Origin: Actinomycetota bacterium
GTDB lineage: Bacteria; Actinomycetota; Thermoleophilia; RBG-16-64-13
DNA: 64,000 bases
Assembly (NCBI GenBank): GCA_016278725.1
Contig: JADQBG010000003.1
Span: forward strand, 143,486-207,485
Reading direction: 5' to 3'
Shown: in pieces, positions 43,758-52,991 of the stretch
Layout of the letters: the number at the start of each line of letters is the position of its first letter
How positions within the stretch are numbered: the first letter of the stretch is position 1
Notes under the pieces: generated by a model
The model's database searches: none
Told to the model about the DNA's origin: nothing
What the model saw: the letters and a program-made list of their open reading frames with translations, nothing else
Program-made: the position numbers and the translations under genes

Positions 43758-45590
43758 ATGTGCGGCATAGTCGGCTACGCGGGGGATCGTCCCTGTAGAG
43801 ATATCCTGTTCAGAGGGCTGCGGAAGCTCGAGTACCGCGGTTACGATTCGGCGGGCATATCCGTGATCACCGAGGGGCAGTTCGACCTGCTCCACTCGGT
43901 GGGGAATCTGGACCGGCTCGAAGAGATCCTCAACCAGATGCCCAATCAGAGCCACCTGGGCATCGCCCACACCCGCTGGGCGACCCATGGCAGGCCCTCC
44001 AACGAAAACGCCCATCCTCATCTCGACTGCACGGGCCGTTTCGCCATCGTCTTGAACGGGATCGTGGAGAATTACCTGGCGCTGCGCGAGCAATTGCAGG
44101 GGGAAGGACACGAATTCACCTCCGAGACGGACGCGGAGGTGGTGGCGCATCTGATCGAGCGCGCCTTCCGGGGGGATCTGCGCGAAGCCGCGGCGGAGGC
44201 CTTCCGGCAGATGGAGGGGCACTTCACCTACGTGGCGATCACCACCGAGGACCCCGAAACCATGGTGGCGGTGCGCAAGGAGACCCCGTTGGTCATAGGC
44301 CTGGGCGAGAAGGAGAACTTTCTGGCCTCGGCCGTGACCGCCTTCCTCTCCGAGACGCGCACGGTGATCTTCCCCGACGACGCCGAGTTGGTCACGGTCA
44401 CCCGGGACTCGGTCGTCATCACGGATCTCGATGGCAATGTGATCGAGCGCCAAGCGGAGGAGGTCGACTGGGACGAGGACGCCGCCGAGAAGGGCGGCTA
44501 CGAAACCTTCATGCTCAAAGAGATCAACGAGCAGCCGACCGCGCTCGCCGACACGCTGGCCGAACGGGTGACCCACGAAGGCCGGGTGGAGCTCGAGGGG
44601 CTCGGCCTGGAGGACGGCGACATCCGACGTCTGCGCCAGGTGATCATCGTCGCCTGCGGCACCTCCCACCACGCCGGCCTGGTGGGCAAGTACGCGCTCG
44701 AGAAGTGGGCCCGCCTGCCGGTGGAAATCGACGTGGCCTCCGAGTTCCGCTACCGTGATCCGGTGATCGGCCCGGATACCCTGACGATTGCCATCACGCA
44801 ATCGGGTGAGACCGCCGATACCCTGGCCGCCATGCGCTTGGCTCGGCAGGCCGGGTCCAAGGTGCTCGCCATCACCAACATCGTCGGCTCCCAGGCGACC
44901 CGCGAGGCCGACGGGGTGCTTTTCACCCGGGCCGGCCTGGAGATCGGGGTGGCCGCCACCAAGACCTTCGAGGCGCAGGTGCTCGCCGTGATCCTGCTTG
45001 CACTCTACCTCGCTGAGGTCCGCGGCCACCTGGCCGACGAGTACGTCAAGCAGCTGACCGAGGAGATCCGGCGGGTGCCCACCATGCTGAACGGTTACCT
45101 GGAGGATGGCCGGCTGGCCCAGATCGAGGCGGTGGCCACGCGCTATGCCAAAGAGCGCTTCTTCCTCTATCTGGGCCGGAATATCGGCCTCCCGGTTTGC
45201 ATGGAGGGCGCGCTCAAACTGAAAGAGATCTCGTACATCCCCTCCGAGTCCTACGCCGCGGGAGAGATGAAGCACGGGCCCATCGCCCTGCTCGACGAGG
45301 GTTCGCCGGTGGTGGTGGTCGCCACCGACGGGCACACCTACGAGAAGCTGATCTCCAACATCCAGGAAGTGAAAGCGCGGGGGGCCCATGTCATCGCCGT
45401 GGCTTCCGAGGGCAATAAGGCGATCGCCGACATGGCCGACGAGGTCTTCTACGTGCCCAAGACCGACGAGGTGCTGTCGCCCCTGCTGGCCACCGTCCCG
45501 CTGCAGCTCTTCGCCTACTACGTGGCAACGGCCAACGGGGAGAGCGTCGATCAGCCGCGTAATCTGGCCAAAACGGTCACCGTGGAGTGA
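43758..45590 (+). CDS. glmS: glutamine--fructose-6-phosphate aminotransferase (isomerizing)
   Basis: Makes glucosamine-6-phosphate, the first step of UDP-GlcNAc synthesis. The 610-residue protein begins MCGIVGYAGDR, so Cys2 becomes the N-terminal nucleophile of the glutaminase domain; the longer track start would bury it and is rejected. Two SIS domains follow ('CGTSHHAGLVGKYALEKWARLPVEIDVASEFRY', 'SQSGETADT'-like ITQSGETADTLAAM) and the C-terminal 'QPRNLAKTVTVE' is canonical. GGGAAGGAAG precedes the ATG. The stop overlaps acpS by four bases. Confidence 0.97.
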   Translation: MCGIVGYAGDRPCRDILFRGLRKLEYRGYDSAGISVITEGQFDLLHSVGNLDRLEEILNQMPNQSHLGIAHTRWATHGRPSNENAHPHLDCTGRFAIVLNGIVENYLALREQLQGEGHEFTSETDAEVVAHLIERAFRGDLREAAAEAFRQMEGHFTYVAITTEDPETMVAVRKETPLVIGLGEKENFLASAVTAFLSETRTVIFPDDAELVTVTRDSVVITDLDGNVIERQAEEVDWDEDAAEKGGYETFMLKEINEQPTALADTLAERVTHEGRVELEGLGLEDGDIRRLRQVIIVACGTSHHAGLVGKYALEKWARLPVEIDVASEFRYRDPVIGPDTLTIAITQSGETADTLAAMRLARQAGSKVLAITNIVGSQATREADGVLFTRAGLEIGVAATKTFEAQVLAVILLALYLAEVRGHLADEYVKQLTEEIRRVPTMLNGYLEDGRLAQIEAVATRYAKERFFLYLGRNIGLPVCMEGALKLKEISYIPSESYAAGEMKHGPIALLDEGSPVVVVATDGHTYEKLISNIQEVKARGAHVIAVASEGNKAIADMADEVFYVPKTDEVLSPLLATVPLQLFAYYVATANGESVDQPRNLAKTVTVE

Positions 45591-46003
45591 CCCTCCGCGT
45601 GGGTCTCGATCTGGTCGAACTGCCCCGCTTCTCGGAGGCGCTGGCCCGGCGCCCGCGGCTCCGGGAGCGGGTCTTCACCGAGGCCGAGTTGCGCCTGTGC
45701 GGGGCGCGGAAGGATCCGGCTCCCTGCCTGGCGGTCCGCTTCGCGGCCAAGGAGGCGGTGGGCAAGCTCCTGGGAACGGGAGTGCTCTCCTGGCGGGAGA
45801 TCGAGGTGATTGGGCACGCTCCACCCGTGGTCAGGCTCCACGGGCGGACGCACGAGGCCGCGAGGGCGCGGGGTATCGGAGAGATCGCCCTCTCGCTCAG
45901 CCATTCCCGGGGGATGGCTGGGGCGGTGGCGGTATCGGGCGGGGCCGCGCAGGCAAGCGGGGGTATCGGCGGACGCTCCGCCGACCTCGGCCAAGGAGAG
46001 TGA
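45587..46003 (+). CDS. acpS: holo-[acyl-carrier-protein] synthase
   Basis: Transfers 4'-phosphopantetheine from CoA to acyl carrier protein. The 138-residue protein has the two Mg2+-site motifs: 'RVGLDLVEL' (Asp) and 'FAAKEAVGKLLGTG' (Glu and Lys), plus 'LSLSHSRGMAGAVAV'. A Gly/Ala-rich tail of about 15 residues lies beyond the usual end. Start GTG overlaps the glmS stop (GTGA). The order acpS-nnr is widely conserved. Confidence 0.94.
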   Translation: MTLRVGLDLVELPRFSEALARRPRLRERVFTEAELRLCGARKDPAPCLAVRFAAKEAVGKLLGTGVLSWREIEVIGHAPPVVRLHGRTHEAARARGIGEIALSLSHSRGMAGAVAVSGGAAQASGGIGGRSADLGQGE

Positions 46004-46010
46004 GGCAGCC

Positions 46011-47600
46011 ATGAGTCACGAGGCCGAAGACATCCTCAGCCTGCGCCGCCCGGCGGAGCGGCCGGTGGCCTTCTCGCCGGAGCAAATGCGGGGGCTCGAC
46101 GCCGCCACCATCGAGGAGGTGGGCCTCCCGGGCCCGGTCCTCATGGAGCGCGCCGCCCTCGGGGTGAGCCGGCTGATCCTCGAGCGCTTTCCCGGCCGGC
46201 ACACCCTCATCGTCTGCGGCCGGGGGAACAACGGCGGGGACGGCCTGGCCGCGGGACGGCAGCTGCATCTGGCCGGGCATCCGGTGGCCGTGGTCGTGGT
46301 CGCCGATGCGGTCGAGGAGCTTTCCGCCGACGCCGCCCTTCAGTTTCGGGCGGCCGAGCGCTCCCGGGTCAATCTGAGGCTGGGGGCCTCGGCGCCGGAT
46401 TACCTCTGGGAAGAGGCCGAACTCATCGTCGACTGCCTGCTGGGGACGGGAGCCACCGGAGAGCTCCGGGATCCGCTGCCCGAGTGGACGGCGCGGATCA
46501 ACCGCGCGGGCGCCGGGGGCATACCGGTTTTGGCCGTGGACGTGCCCACGGGCGTCGACGCCGGGAGCGGCGCGATCGCCCGGGGGACCGTGGCCGCCGA
46601 CCTCACCATCACCTTTCACGCGGCCAAGACCGGCATTCTGTGCCCTCCGGGAGCGGAGGCGGCGGGAGAGGTCTTGATCTGGGACATTGGCATACCCCGC
46701 TTTCTGGAGCCCACTCCGGAGTTGCGCGTCGTCACCGCGGAGGCCGCGCGGATTCCGGGCCCCCGCCCGGACGATCACAAATACAGCGCGGGTTACCTGC
46801 TGGTGGTGGCCGGTTCGGCCGCCTATCCCGGGGCCGCGCTGCTGACCACCCGGGCGGCCACGCGAGGCGGCGCCGGCTACGTCAAGCTGTTGACCACGCA
46901 GTCGGTGATGCCGCTCGTGGTCGGCTTCTCGCCGGAGGTGGTGGTGCAGCCGGTGGCGGACGCTGAGGCCGTCACCGATATCGAGGCGCTGCTCGCGGCC
47001 GCCGCGGATGACCGCGTGGGCGCGCTGGCTGTGGGGCCCGGGCTGGGCCGCAGCGAGGGGACCGTCAACGCGGTCAGGCGTCTCGTTCACGAGACCCGGT
47101 CTCCTGGTATCCTGGACGCCGACGCTCTTCACGCCTTCAACGGCCGGCTCGAGGAACTCAGCAGCCGGCCGGGTCTGGTGCTCACTCCCCATGCGGGGGA
47201 GCTGGCCTCGCTTCTGCAGGCACCGATGGACGAGGTGGCCGCTTCGCACCTGGCGGCTGTTCGTCGGGCCTCCGAGATCTCGGGACAGGTCGTGCTGCTC
47301 AAAGGCTCGTCGACGCTGATCGCAGATCCCGGAGGGGACGTGTGGGTGGTGGATCAGGCTCCGCCGGAGTTGGCCACGGCCGGGACGGGAGACGTCCTCA
47401 CCGGGTTGGTGGGGGCCCTGCTCGCACGCGGCCTGGAGCCGGCTCCCGCGGCGCGGATTGGCGCCTGGGTCCACGCAGAGGCCGGGCAAAGGATCGCCGC
47501 CTCGCGGGGAGCGGGCCTGGTGGCGGAGGACGTGGCCGATGAACTCGCGGCGGTGGCCGCGGAGCAAATGTATGGCAGGAGGCCAAAGTGGACCAACTGA
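46011..47600 (+). CDS. nnr: bifunctional NAD(P)H-hydrate epimerase / ADP-dependent NAD(P)H-hydrate dehydratase
   Basis: Repairs hydrated NAD(P)H. The 529-residue protein has an N-terminal YjeF/NnrE epimerase domain ('CGRGNNGGDGLAAGRQLHLAGH', 'VDCLLGTGATG', 'VDVPTGVDAGSG') and a C-terminal ribokinase-like NnrD dehydratase domain ('HKYSAGYLLVVAGSAAYPGAALL', 'LTPHAGELA', 'ATAGTGDVLTGLVGALLARG'). ATG is placed after the acpS stop; the track start inside acpS is not supported. It overlaps the CBS gene by 13 bases. Confidence 0.96.
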   Translation: MSHEAEDILSLRRPAERPVAFSPEQMRGLDAATIEEVGLPGPVLMERAALGVSRLILERFPGRHTLIVCGRGNNGGDGLAAGRQLHLAGHPVAVVVVADAVEELSADAALQFRAAERSRVNLRLGASAPDYLWEEAELIVDCLLGTGATGELRDPLPEWTARINRAGAGGIPVLAVDVPTGVDAGSGAIARGTVAADLTITFHAAKTGILCPPGAEAAGEVLIWDIGIPRFLEPTPELRVVTAEAARIPGPRPDDHKYSAGYLLVVAGSAAYPGAALLTTRAATRGGAGYVKLLTTQSVMPLVVGFSPEVVVQPVADAEAVTDIEALLAAAADDRVGALAVGPGLGRSEGTVNAVRRLVHETRSPGILDADALHAFNGRLEELSSRPGLVLTPHAGELASLLQAPMDEVAASHLAAVRRASEISGQVVLLKGSSTLIADPGGDVWVVDQAPPELATAGTGDVLTGLVGALLARGLEPAPAARIGAWVHAEAGQRIAASRGAGLVAEDVADELAAVAAEQMYGRRPKWTN

Positions 47601-48055
47601 CGGCACGGGACATAATGCGCAAGGACGTCGTGACCATCGGGGCCGACGCCAGCGTGCGCGAACTCGCAGAGCTTCTGTCGCAGCACAAGGTGAGCGGCGT
47701 GCCGGTGGTGGATTCCGAGGGGCGCGTGGTCGGCGTGGCGACCGAGGGCGATGTCATATACCAGGACGCGGAACTCCACTTTCCCCATTACGTGCAGTTT
47801 CTGGACAGCGTGATCTACGTGGACAGCATCCGCCGTTTCGAAGAGCGGTTCCGCAAGGCCTACGGCACCAAGGTGGCGGACATCATGAGCGATGAGGTGA
47901 TCTCCGTCGAGCCGGACACCTCGATCCACGACATCGCCACCGAAATGGTCGAGAGAGACATCAACCGCGTGCCCGTCGTCGAGGACGGCAAGCTGGTGGG
48001 CATCATCACCCGCGGAGACGTGGTCAAAGCAATGGCGCGCGAGCGCGGGGAGTAG
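47588..48055 (+). CDS. CBS-domain-pair protein
   Basis: 155-residue cytoplasmic protein made of two CBS motifs. The first is near 8-62 ('RDIMRKDVVTIGADASVRELAELLSQHKVSGVPVVDSEGRVVGVATEGDV'). The second is near 96-150 ('DIMSDEVISVEPDTSIHDIATEMVERDINRVPVVEDGKLVGIITRGDVV'). Such stand-alone Bateman modules bind adenylates; the regulated partner is unknown. GTG start with GGCAGGAGG upstream, inside the end of nnr, implying co-translation. Confidence 0.9.
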   Translation: MDQLTARDIMRKDVVTIGADASVRELAELLSQHKVSGVPVVDSEGRVVGVATEGDVIYQDAELHFPHYVQFLDSVIYVDSIRRFEERFRKAYGTKVADIMSDEVISVEPDTSIHDIATEMVERDINRVPVVEDGKLVGIITRGDVVKAMARERGE

Positions 48056-48058
48056 CGG

Positions 48059-48340
48059 ATGGCCAAGAAGGAAAGGCGCCGGGCACACCGGCAGACCCAA
48101 CGCAAGCGCGAGGCCGCGAAGCAAGGGAAGCCCACCCTGCGGCGCTCCGTCATCATGGGGGCCGTCCTGGGCCTCGCCTACTTTCTCCTGATGGAGTACG
48201 TGGTGGGGGACGAGGATCGGTCCGTCTGGGTCAACGCCCTGTGGAGCGGGATCTTCTTCGTCTTCTACAGCGTCTTCATCTACTACTGGGAGTCCTTCCT
48301 GCACCGGCGCCGCCTGCGCAAGAAAGAGCGGGAGGGCTAG
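48059..48340 (+). CDS. small membrane protein, unknown function
   Basis: 93 residues not recognised as a known family. The N-terminal 30 residues are extremely basic (KKERRRAHRQTQRKREAAKQGK). Two hydrophobic segments follow (about 33-50 and 62-82, the second aromatic-rich: FFVFYSVFIYYW), and the C-terminus is basic (RRRLRKKEREG). Both tails are predicted cytoplasmic with a short acidic external loop. It lies three bases after the CBS gene and 19 before the nucleotidyltransferase, so it is probably cotranscribed. Confidence 0.75.
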   Translation: MAKKERRRAHRQTQRKREAAKQGKPTLRRSVIMGAVLGLAYFLLMEYVVGDEDRSVWVNALWSGIFFVFYSVFIYYWESFLHRRRLRKKEREG

Positions 48341-48359
48341 CCCTCTCACCGGTCCTCAA

Positions 48360-49745
48360 ATGGCTGAACCTCTCCTAGATCGTCTCACTCCCCTGCTCTT
48401 CGAGCGGCGTGCCCGTGGGTGGCTGGTCGGCGGCAGTGTGCGCGACCGGCTCCTGGGGCGGCCCTCTCCGGACCTGGACGTGGTCGTCACGGAGGATCCC
48501 GCGCTGGTTGCGCGGGTGCTGGCCGATCGCTTGGGCGTCCCTTTCTTCGCGCTCTCGCACGATTTCGCCGCCTATCGGGTCGTGATGCCCGAGGGCCACT
48601 TGGACATTGCGGCGCTGCGGGGAGGAAGTCTCGAAGGCGACCTGGCGTTGCGAGATTTCACCGTCAACGCGATCGCCCTTCCCCTCGAGGGCGGGGACAT
48701 CATCGACCCTCACGGGGGCGTGGCGGACCTGGAGCGGCGGCTGCTGGTCCCGGTGGGGCCGGACGCGTTTCGGGATGACCCCTTACGCCTGCTGCGCGCC
48801 GCCCGTTTTATCCACGTGCTCGGGCTGAAGCCCGGGCTGGGCGTGGACGAGGAGGTTCGCCGGCAGGCGTTCTTGCTGCCCGAAGCAGCCGGAGAGCGCA
48901 TCCTTTCGGAACTCGTGCTCACCTTGAACGCCGGGCGCTCGCCGGGGGCCTTCCGGGTGTGGCACGAACTCGGGCTGTTGCCGTTCTTCCTGCCGGAACT
49001 CGCCGCACCGGCCTCCCTGCGCCGTCCCCACCCGGGCACCACTCTGCTCGGGCACACCGCCGCCGCCCTGGAACGGCTTGAGGACATTCTCGAGCGGCCG
49101 GGGAAATGGTTCCCCGGGGCCTGGGAGGCTTTGGAGCAGCGTTTTGCGGTCGAGGTGGACGGCCTGGTCCCGCGTCCGGTGGCACTCAGGCTTGCCGCGC
49201 TGCTGCACGCCCTGGGATGGGCGGCGGTCCCCAGCGAGAACGGTGAGGAGATAACCGCCGCCGCGGAGGGGGCAAAGCAGGTTGGCGATATCTGCCGACG
49301 GCTGCGCTGTTCGGTTGCGCTCACCAGGCTGCTCCAGCGGGCGGTCAGGGAATTACCGGCCCTGCATCTTCTCTCGGAGGGTTCCGACGGCGGGCGCCGG
49401 CCCGCCCGCTATCTCAGGGAGGCCTCCCCCTTCGTGCCCGAGTGCGTCCTCACGAGCGCGGCCCACCTGCTTGCCCTTTCGCCGGCAGCTGCCTGGCGCA
49501 AGGCCGCGGACGAACTGCTGGCCGAGTGGGCGCGCCGCGAGTCCGGTCAGACGGAGCCCTTCCCGCTCGACGGGCGCCTGCTGATGGGTGAGCTAGGGCT
49601 GGAACCCGGACCCTTCTTGGGCGAAGTGTTGCGGGAGGCGGGGCTCGCGTGGGAGGCCGGCGAGGCCACTGACCGGGAGGCTCTGCTCGAGCATGTCCGC
49701 GGCTACGTGGCTTCCCGCCGGGGCCCCGGCCGCGTGGTATCATAA
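48360..49745 (+). CDS. CCA tRNA nucleotidyltransferase / poly(A) polymerase family protein
   Basis: Class II nucleotidyltransferase of 461 residues. The head domain has 'LVGGSVRDRLLGRPSPDLDVVV' (GGSVRD and DxD metal site) and 'LRDFTVNAIAL', then 'DPLRLLRAARFIHVLGL'. The C-terminal half resembles an HD-type domain ('LLGHTAAALERLEDIL', 'LAALLHALGWA'), but the HD dyad reads His-Ala, so phosphohydrolase activity looks lost. CCA adding is the likely role: tRNA-Tyr and tRNA-Met in this window lack an encoded CCA. A poly(A) polymerase or A-adding role cannot be excluded by eye. Confidence 0.87.
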   Translation: MAEPLLDRLTPLLFERRARGWLVGGSVRDRLLGRPSPDLDVVVTEDPALVARVLADRLGVPFFALSHDFAAYRVVMPEGHLDIAALRGGSLEGDLALRDFTVNAIALPLEGGDIIDPHGGVADLERRLLVPVGPDAFRDDPLRLLRAARFIHVLGLKPGLGVDEEVRRQAFLLPEAAGERILSELVLTLNAGRSPGAFRVWHELGLLPFFLPELAAPASLRRPHPGTTLLGHTAAALERLEDILERPGKWFPGAWEALEQRFAVEVDGLVPRPVALRLAALLHALGWAAVPSENGEEITAAAEGAKQVGDICRRLRCSVALTRLLQRAVRELPALHLLSEGSDGGRRPARYLREASPFVPECVLTSAAHLLALSPAAAWRKAADELLAEWARRESGQTEPFPLDGRLLMGELGLEPGPFLGEVLREAGLAWEAGEATDREALLEHVRGYVASRRGPGRVVS

Positions 49746-49808
49746 ACGGCCCGAATTTGAACTAGAACGGAACGCCTGCGCGTTCCGGGGTACCCTGCGG
49801 AGGATCCT

Positions 49809-50042
49809 GTGAAGTCGGATATTCACCCCGAGTACGTCGAGAGTAAGGTAACGTGCTCCTGCGGCAACACCTTCACCACGCGCTCCACCCTACCGGAGAT
49901 AAAGGTGGAGATCTGCTCTGTCTGCCACCCTTTCTACACCGGTAAGCAAAAGCTGATCGACAGCGGCGGCCGGGTCGAGCGTTTCAACCGGAAGTACCGG
50001 CGCCCGACCGACGACAAGAGCTCGACTGAAGAGAAGAAATAG
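49809..50042 (+). CDS. rpmE: 50S ribosomal protein L31, zinc type
   Basis: The 77-residue protein has '[20 protein letters not shown]' and '[30 protein letters not shown]'. C-S-C and CxxC give the zinc-binding C+ form. GTG start preceded by CTGCGGAGG. The upstream 63 bases hold a GGAACGC-CTGC-GCGTTCC hairpin and a TATCAT box lacking a good -35; an L31-type autoregulatory leader is possible. Confidence 0.97.
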   Translation: MKSDIHPEYVESKVTCSCGNTFTTRSTLPEIKVEICSVCHPFYTGKQKLIDSGGRVERFNRKYRRPTDDKSSTEEKK

Positions 50043-50072
50043 GAGGAGGGCTTTCGGCCCTTTCCTCGAGTC

Positions 50073-50100
50073 CCGAGCCCGCCCGGGCTCGGTTTCTCCT
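50073..50100 (+). terminator. terminator after rpmE
   Basis: 8-bp stem CCGAGCCC/GGGCTCGG with a GCCC loop, followed by TTTCTCCTGTT. A smaller GGGC-TTTC-GGCCC hairpin precedes it. It separates rpmE from tdk. Confidence 0.65.
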
Positions 50101-50144
50101 GTTCGGGCAGACGGCTTTCGCCCGGCGTATCTCTGGAGTAGTCG

Positions 50145-50759
50145 GTGGTAGATCGCAGAGTTCCCAGCCGCGACGGCTGGATCGAAGTCATCTGTGGCAG
50201 CATGTTCAGCGGCAAGAGCGAGGAGCTCTTGCGCAGGCTGCGGCGGGCCGAGATTGCCCGGCAGCGAATCCTCGTGGTCAAGCCCGCGCTCGATACCCGC
50301 TTCGAGGGTTGCGACGTGCGCTCGCACGACGGGGGAGGCCGTCAGGCCCACACGGTCCAACGGGCCGAAGAGATCCTTTTACTACAGGGCGTTGAAGTTT
50401 CGGATATCATCGCCGTCGACGAAGCCCAGTTTCTCGATCAAGAGTTGGTTCATGTGGCTCAGTTCTTGGCCGACCGGGGAAAGCGGGTCATCGTCGCGGG
50501 ACTCGACCAGGACTTCAGGGGAAGGCCTTTCGGGCCGATGCCGATGTTATTGGCGGTGGCTGAGTTCGTGGACAAGTTGCAGGCTATCTGCTCCGAGTGC
50601 GGTGCTCCGGCGTCGCGCACTCAGCGGCTGGTCGCCGGTCAGCCGGCGGGGGAGCACGATGCCCTGGTAAAGGTCGGCGCCCTCGAGACCTATCAAGCGC
50701 GATGCCGGCGGTGCCATCAACTTCGGCGCGTAGACAATCTGACAATGTGGGAAAGTTGA
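50145..50759 (+). CDS. tdk: thymidine kinase, type II
   Basis: Phosphorylates thymidine for salvage. The 204-residue protein has P-loop 'GSMFSGKSEELLRRLRRAEIA' (18-25), DEAQ-type Walker B 'AVDEAQFLDQ', lasso region 'AGLDQDFRGRPFGPMP' and a zinc site 'CSECG...CRRC'. This is the tetrameric bacterial/human TK1-like type. GTG start with CTGGAG upstream. Position between rpmE and prfA matches Gram-positive order. Confidence 0.96.
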   Translation: MVDRRVPSRDGWIEVICGSMFSGKSEELLRRLRRAEIARQRILVVKPALDTRFEGCDVRSHDGGGRQAHTVQRAEEILLLQGVEVSDIIAVDEAQFLDQELVHVAQFLADRGKRVIVAGLDQDFRGRPFGPMPMLLAVAEFVDKLQAICSECGAPASRTQRLVAGQPAGEHDALVKVGALETYQARCRRCHQLRRVDNLTMWES

Positions 50760-50763
50760 GACA

Positions 50764-51885
50764 ATGAAGCGAATTCTCTCCGATCTCCGGTATCTACAGC
50801 CTCTGCTGATTTTGACCTGGGCTCTCTTCCAGAGCCGGGCCCTCGAGGAAGAGGAGTGCTCGACCGGGGAGTGCGGGCACAGTCACTCCGTGGGCGGCCA
50901 GGCGGTGCTCGAAGGGGTGATGATGCGGGGCAAGCGCTCCTGGGGAATCGCGGTGCGGCGGCCCTCCCAAGCGATCGGACTCCACTCTTTCCTGCTCAAC
51001 GATCTGGGCAAGCGCTACCCGTTGCTCAAGCTGCCCATCCTGCGCGGCGTGGTGGCCCTTGGGGAGTCTCTTACCCTGGGCATCCGGGCGCTCGGAATCT
51101 CGGCCAATCTCAGCACGGGCGAAGAGATCTACGGCGAAGCGTGCGTGCCCGCCGAGGACGAAGCCAAGCTCACCAAGAAAGAAATCCGCCAGAAGAAGCG
51201 CCAGCAGCAGACGCTGGGTTGGAAGGACATGGGTCTCTCCCTGGTGATTGCCATCTTCTTCTCCATCGGGCTTTTCGTCGCGCTTCCGCTGTTCATCGCC
51301 AAGGAACTCGAATTCATGCTGGAGAACGCGTTCCTGTTCAACCTGGTGGAGGGCGTCATCCGGGTGGTCATCTTCCTGGCCTACGTCGTGATCATCTCCC
51401 GCATTCCCGATCTGCGCCGGGTCTTCCAGTACCACGGCGCCGAGCACAAGACCATTCATGCGTTCGAAGCGGGCGAGGAACTGATCCCGGAGCGGATCAA
51501 CAAGAAGTTCAGCACTCTCCATCCGCGTTGCGGCACGGCCTTCCTTCTGATCGTCATGGTGCTCGCCATCCTGGTGTTTGCCGTGGTGGGCAAGCCCGAC
51601 CTTTGGATCCTGGTGGCCTCACGGATCGTCGGTATCCCGCTGGTCGCCGGTCTGAGTTATGAGGTGATCAAGTACGCCGGCCGTCACAAAGACGGTTTTC
51701 TCGCGAGCGTGGTGCTGTGGCCGGGACTGGGCCTCCAGCGCCTGACCACCCGCGAGCCGAGCGACGATCAGGTGGAGGTCGCAATCTCCTCTTTGAGCGA
51801 GGTGCTCCGGGTCGACGGCGGGCAGGAACCCCTGCCCTGCAAGATGCATGAAGCGGGAAGAGTGCCGGCTCCCGCGGGAGCGTGA
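50764..51885 (+). CDS. DUF1385 family membrane protein (YqhQ-like)
   Basis: 373-residue conserved membrane protein of unknown biochemical function. It contains the DUF1385 marks '[25 protein letters not shown]', '[26 protein letters not shown]' and '[21 protein letters not shown]'. About four or five transmembrane segments surround these. A charged insert near residues 125-155 ([20 protein letters not shown]) and a Cys-containing N-terminus ([10 protein letters not shown]) are extra features; the latter could bind metal but that is speculative. It is almost always next to prfA in Gram-positives and Chloroflexi. Confidence 0.92.
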   Translation: MKRILSDLRYLQPLLILTWALFQSRALEEEECSTGECGHSHSVGGQAVLEGVMMRGKRSWGIAVRRPSQAIGLHSFLLNDLGKRYPLLKLPILRGVVALGESLTLGIRALGISANLSTGEEIYGEACVPAEDEAKLTKKEIRQKKRQQQTLGWKDMGLSLVIAIFFSIGLFVALPLFIAKELEFMLENAFLFNLVEGVIRVVIFLAYVVIISRIPDLRRVFQYHGAEHKTIHAFEAGEELIPERINKKFSTLHPRCGTAFLLIVMVLAILVFAVVGKPDLWILVASRIVGIPLVAGLSYEVIKYAGRHKDGFLASVVLWPGLGLQRLTTREPSDDQVEVAISSLSEVLRVDGGQEPLPCKMHEAGRVPAPAGA

Positions 51886-51892
51886 CCGACCG

Positions 51893-52969
51893 TTGATCGA
51901 CCGCCTCGTCAACGAGATCATCGAAAAGCAGCGGGCGCTCGCCGAGGAGCTGTCGGATCCGTCGATCTACGAGGACCAGCCGCGCTACGCGGAGGTTTCC
52001 AAGGCCCACTCCGACCTGACCGAAGCCCATGCCCTGGCGCTGGAGTATCTGACCGCCCGGCAGGCGGAGGAGGATACCCGGGCGATGTTGGATGAGGGTG
52101 GGATCGACCCGGAGATGAAGGATTTCCTGAACGAGGAGCGCATCAAGGCCCGGGAGCAGATCGAGCGGCTCGAGGACGAAATCCGGGCGGCGATGATCGA
52201 GAAGGATCCCCGCGACGAGAAAAACGCCCTCGTCGAGATCCGGGCGGCCGCCGGCGGCGACGAAGCCTCCCTCTTCGCGGCCGAACTCCTGCGCATGATC
52301 ACGCGCTATGCCGAGCGGCACCGCCTCAAGTGGGAAGTGCTTTCGACCAATGAGTCGCCGGTGGGGGGCATCAAGGAGATCGTCTTCGCGGTCAAGGGCA
52401 AGAATGCCTACGGCACACTGAAATACGAGTCCGGGGTGCACCGGGTGCAACGCGTCCCGCAGACGGAGTCCACCGGCCGCATCCACACCTCGACGGCCAC
52501 GGTGGCCGTGCTGCCCGAGGCGGACGAGGTCGAGGTCAACATCGATGCCAACGATTTGCGCATCGATGTCTACCGCTCGAGCGGGCCGGGGGGACAGTCG
52601 GTGAACACCACGGACTCGGCGGTGCGCATCACCCACGTGCCCACGGGACTGGTGGTTTCTTGCCAGGACGAAAAGTCCCAACTGCAGAACAAGGAGCGCG
52701 CTCTGAGAATCCTGCGGGCCCGCCTGCAGGCGGTGGCCGAAGCGGAGCAGAATGCGGAACTGTCCGCCGACCGCCGCACTCAGCTGGGCTCGGGAGAGCG
52801 TTCCGAGAAGATCCGCACCTACAATTTCCCCCAGGGCCGCGTCACCGACCATCGTGTCGGACTGACCTCTCACCGCCTCGAGGCCATCCTCGAGGGTGAG
52901 CTCGACGAGTTCACCGAGGCCCTGAACGCTCAGGAGCGGGCGGAGCAGCTGGCGACCGCCGAGATCTAG
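51893..52969 (+). CDS. prfA: peptide chain release factor 1
   Basis: Recognises UAA/UAG and triggers peptide release. The 358-residue protein has the codon-recognition P-x-T tripeptide in '[14 protein letters not shown]' and the catalytic GGQ in '[20 protein letters not shown]', followed by the conserved '[18 protein letters not shown]'. The TTG giving [12 protein letters not shown] is preferred; the track ATG lies inside the DUF1385 gene and adds 15 unrelated residues. The methyltransferase acting on this GGQ is encoded next. Confidence 0.96.
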   Translation: MIDRLVNEIIEKQRALAEELSDPSIYEDQPRYAEVSKAHSDLTEAHALALEYLTARQAEEDTRAMLDEGGIDPEMKDFLNEERIKAREQIERLEDEIRAAMIEKDPRDEKNALVEIRAAAGGDEASLFAAELLRMITRYAERHRLKWEVLSTNESPVGGIKEIVFAVKGKNAYGTLKYESGVHRVQRVPQTESTGRIHTSTATVAVLPEADEVEVNIDANDLRIDVYRSSGPGGQSVNTTDSAVRITHVPTGLVVSCQDEKSQLQNKERALRILRARLQAVAEAEQNAELSADRRTQLGSGERSEKIRTYNFPQGRVTDHRVGLTSHRLEAILEGELDEFTEALNAQERAEQLATAEI

Positions 52970-52991
52970 CGGCCCCCGAAGGCCGGCCCTG

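Noticed and set aside
45810-46010. Upstream start of the nnr ORF given in the track
   Set aside because: It lies wholly within acpS in another frame; the ATG after the acpS stop gives the family N-terminus.
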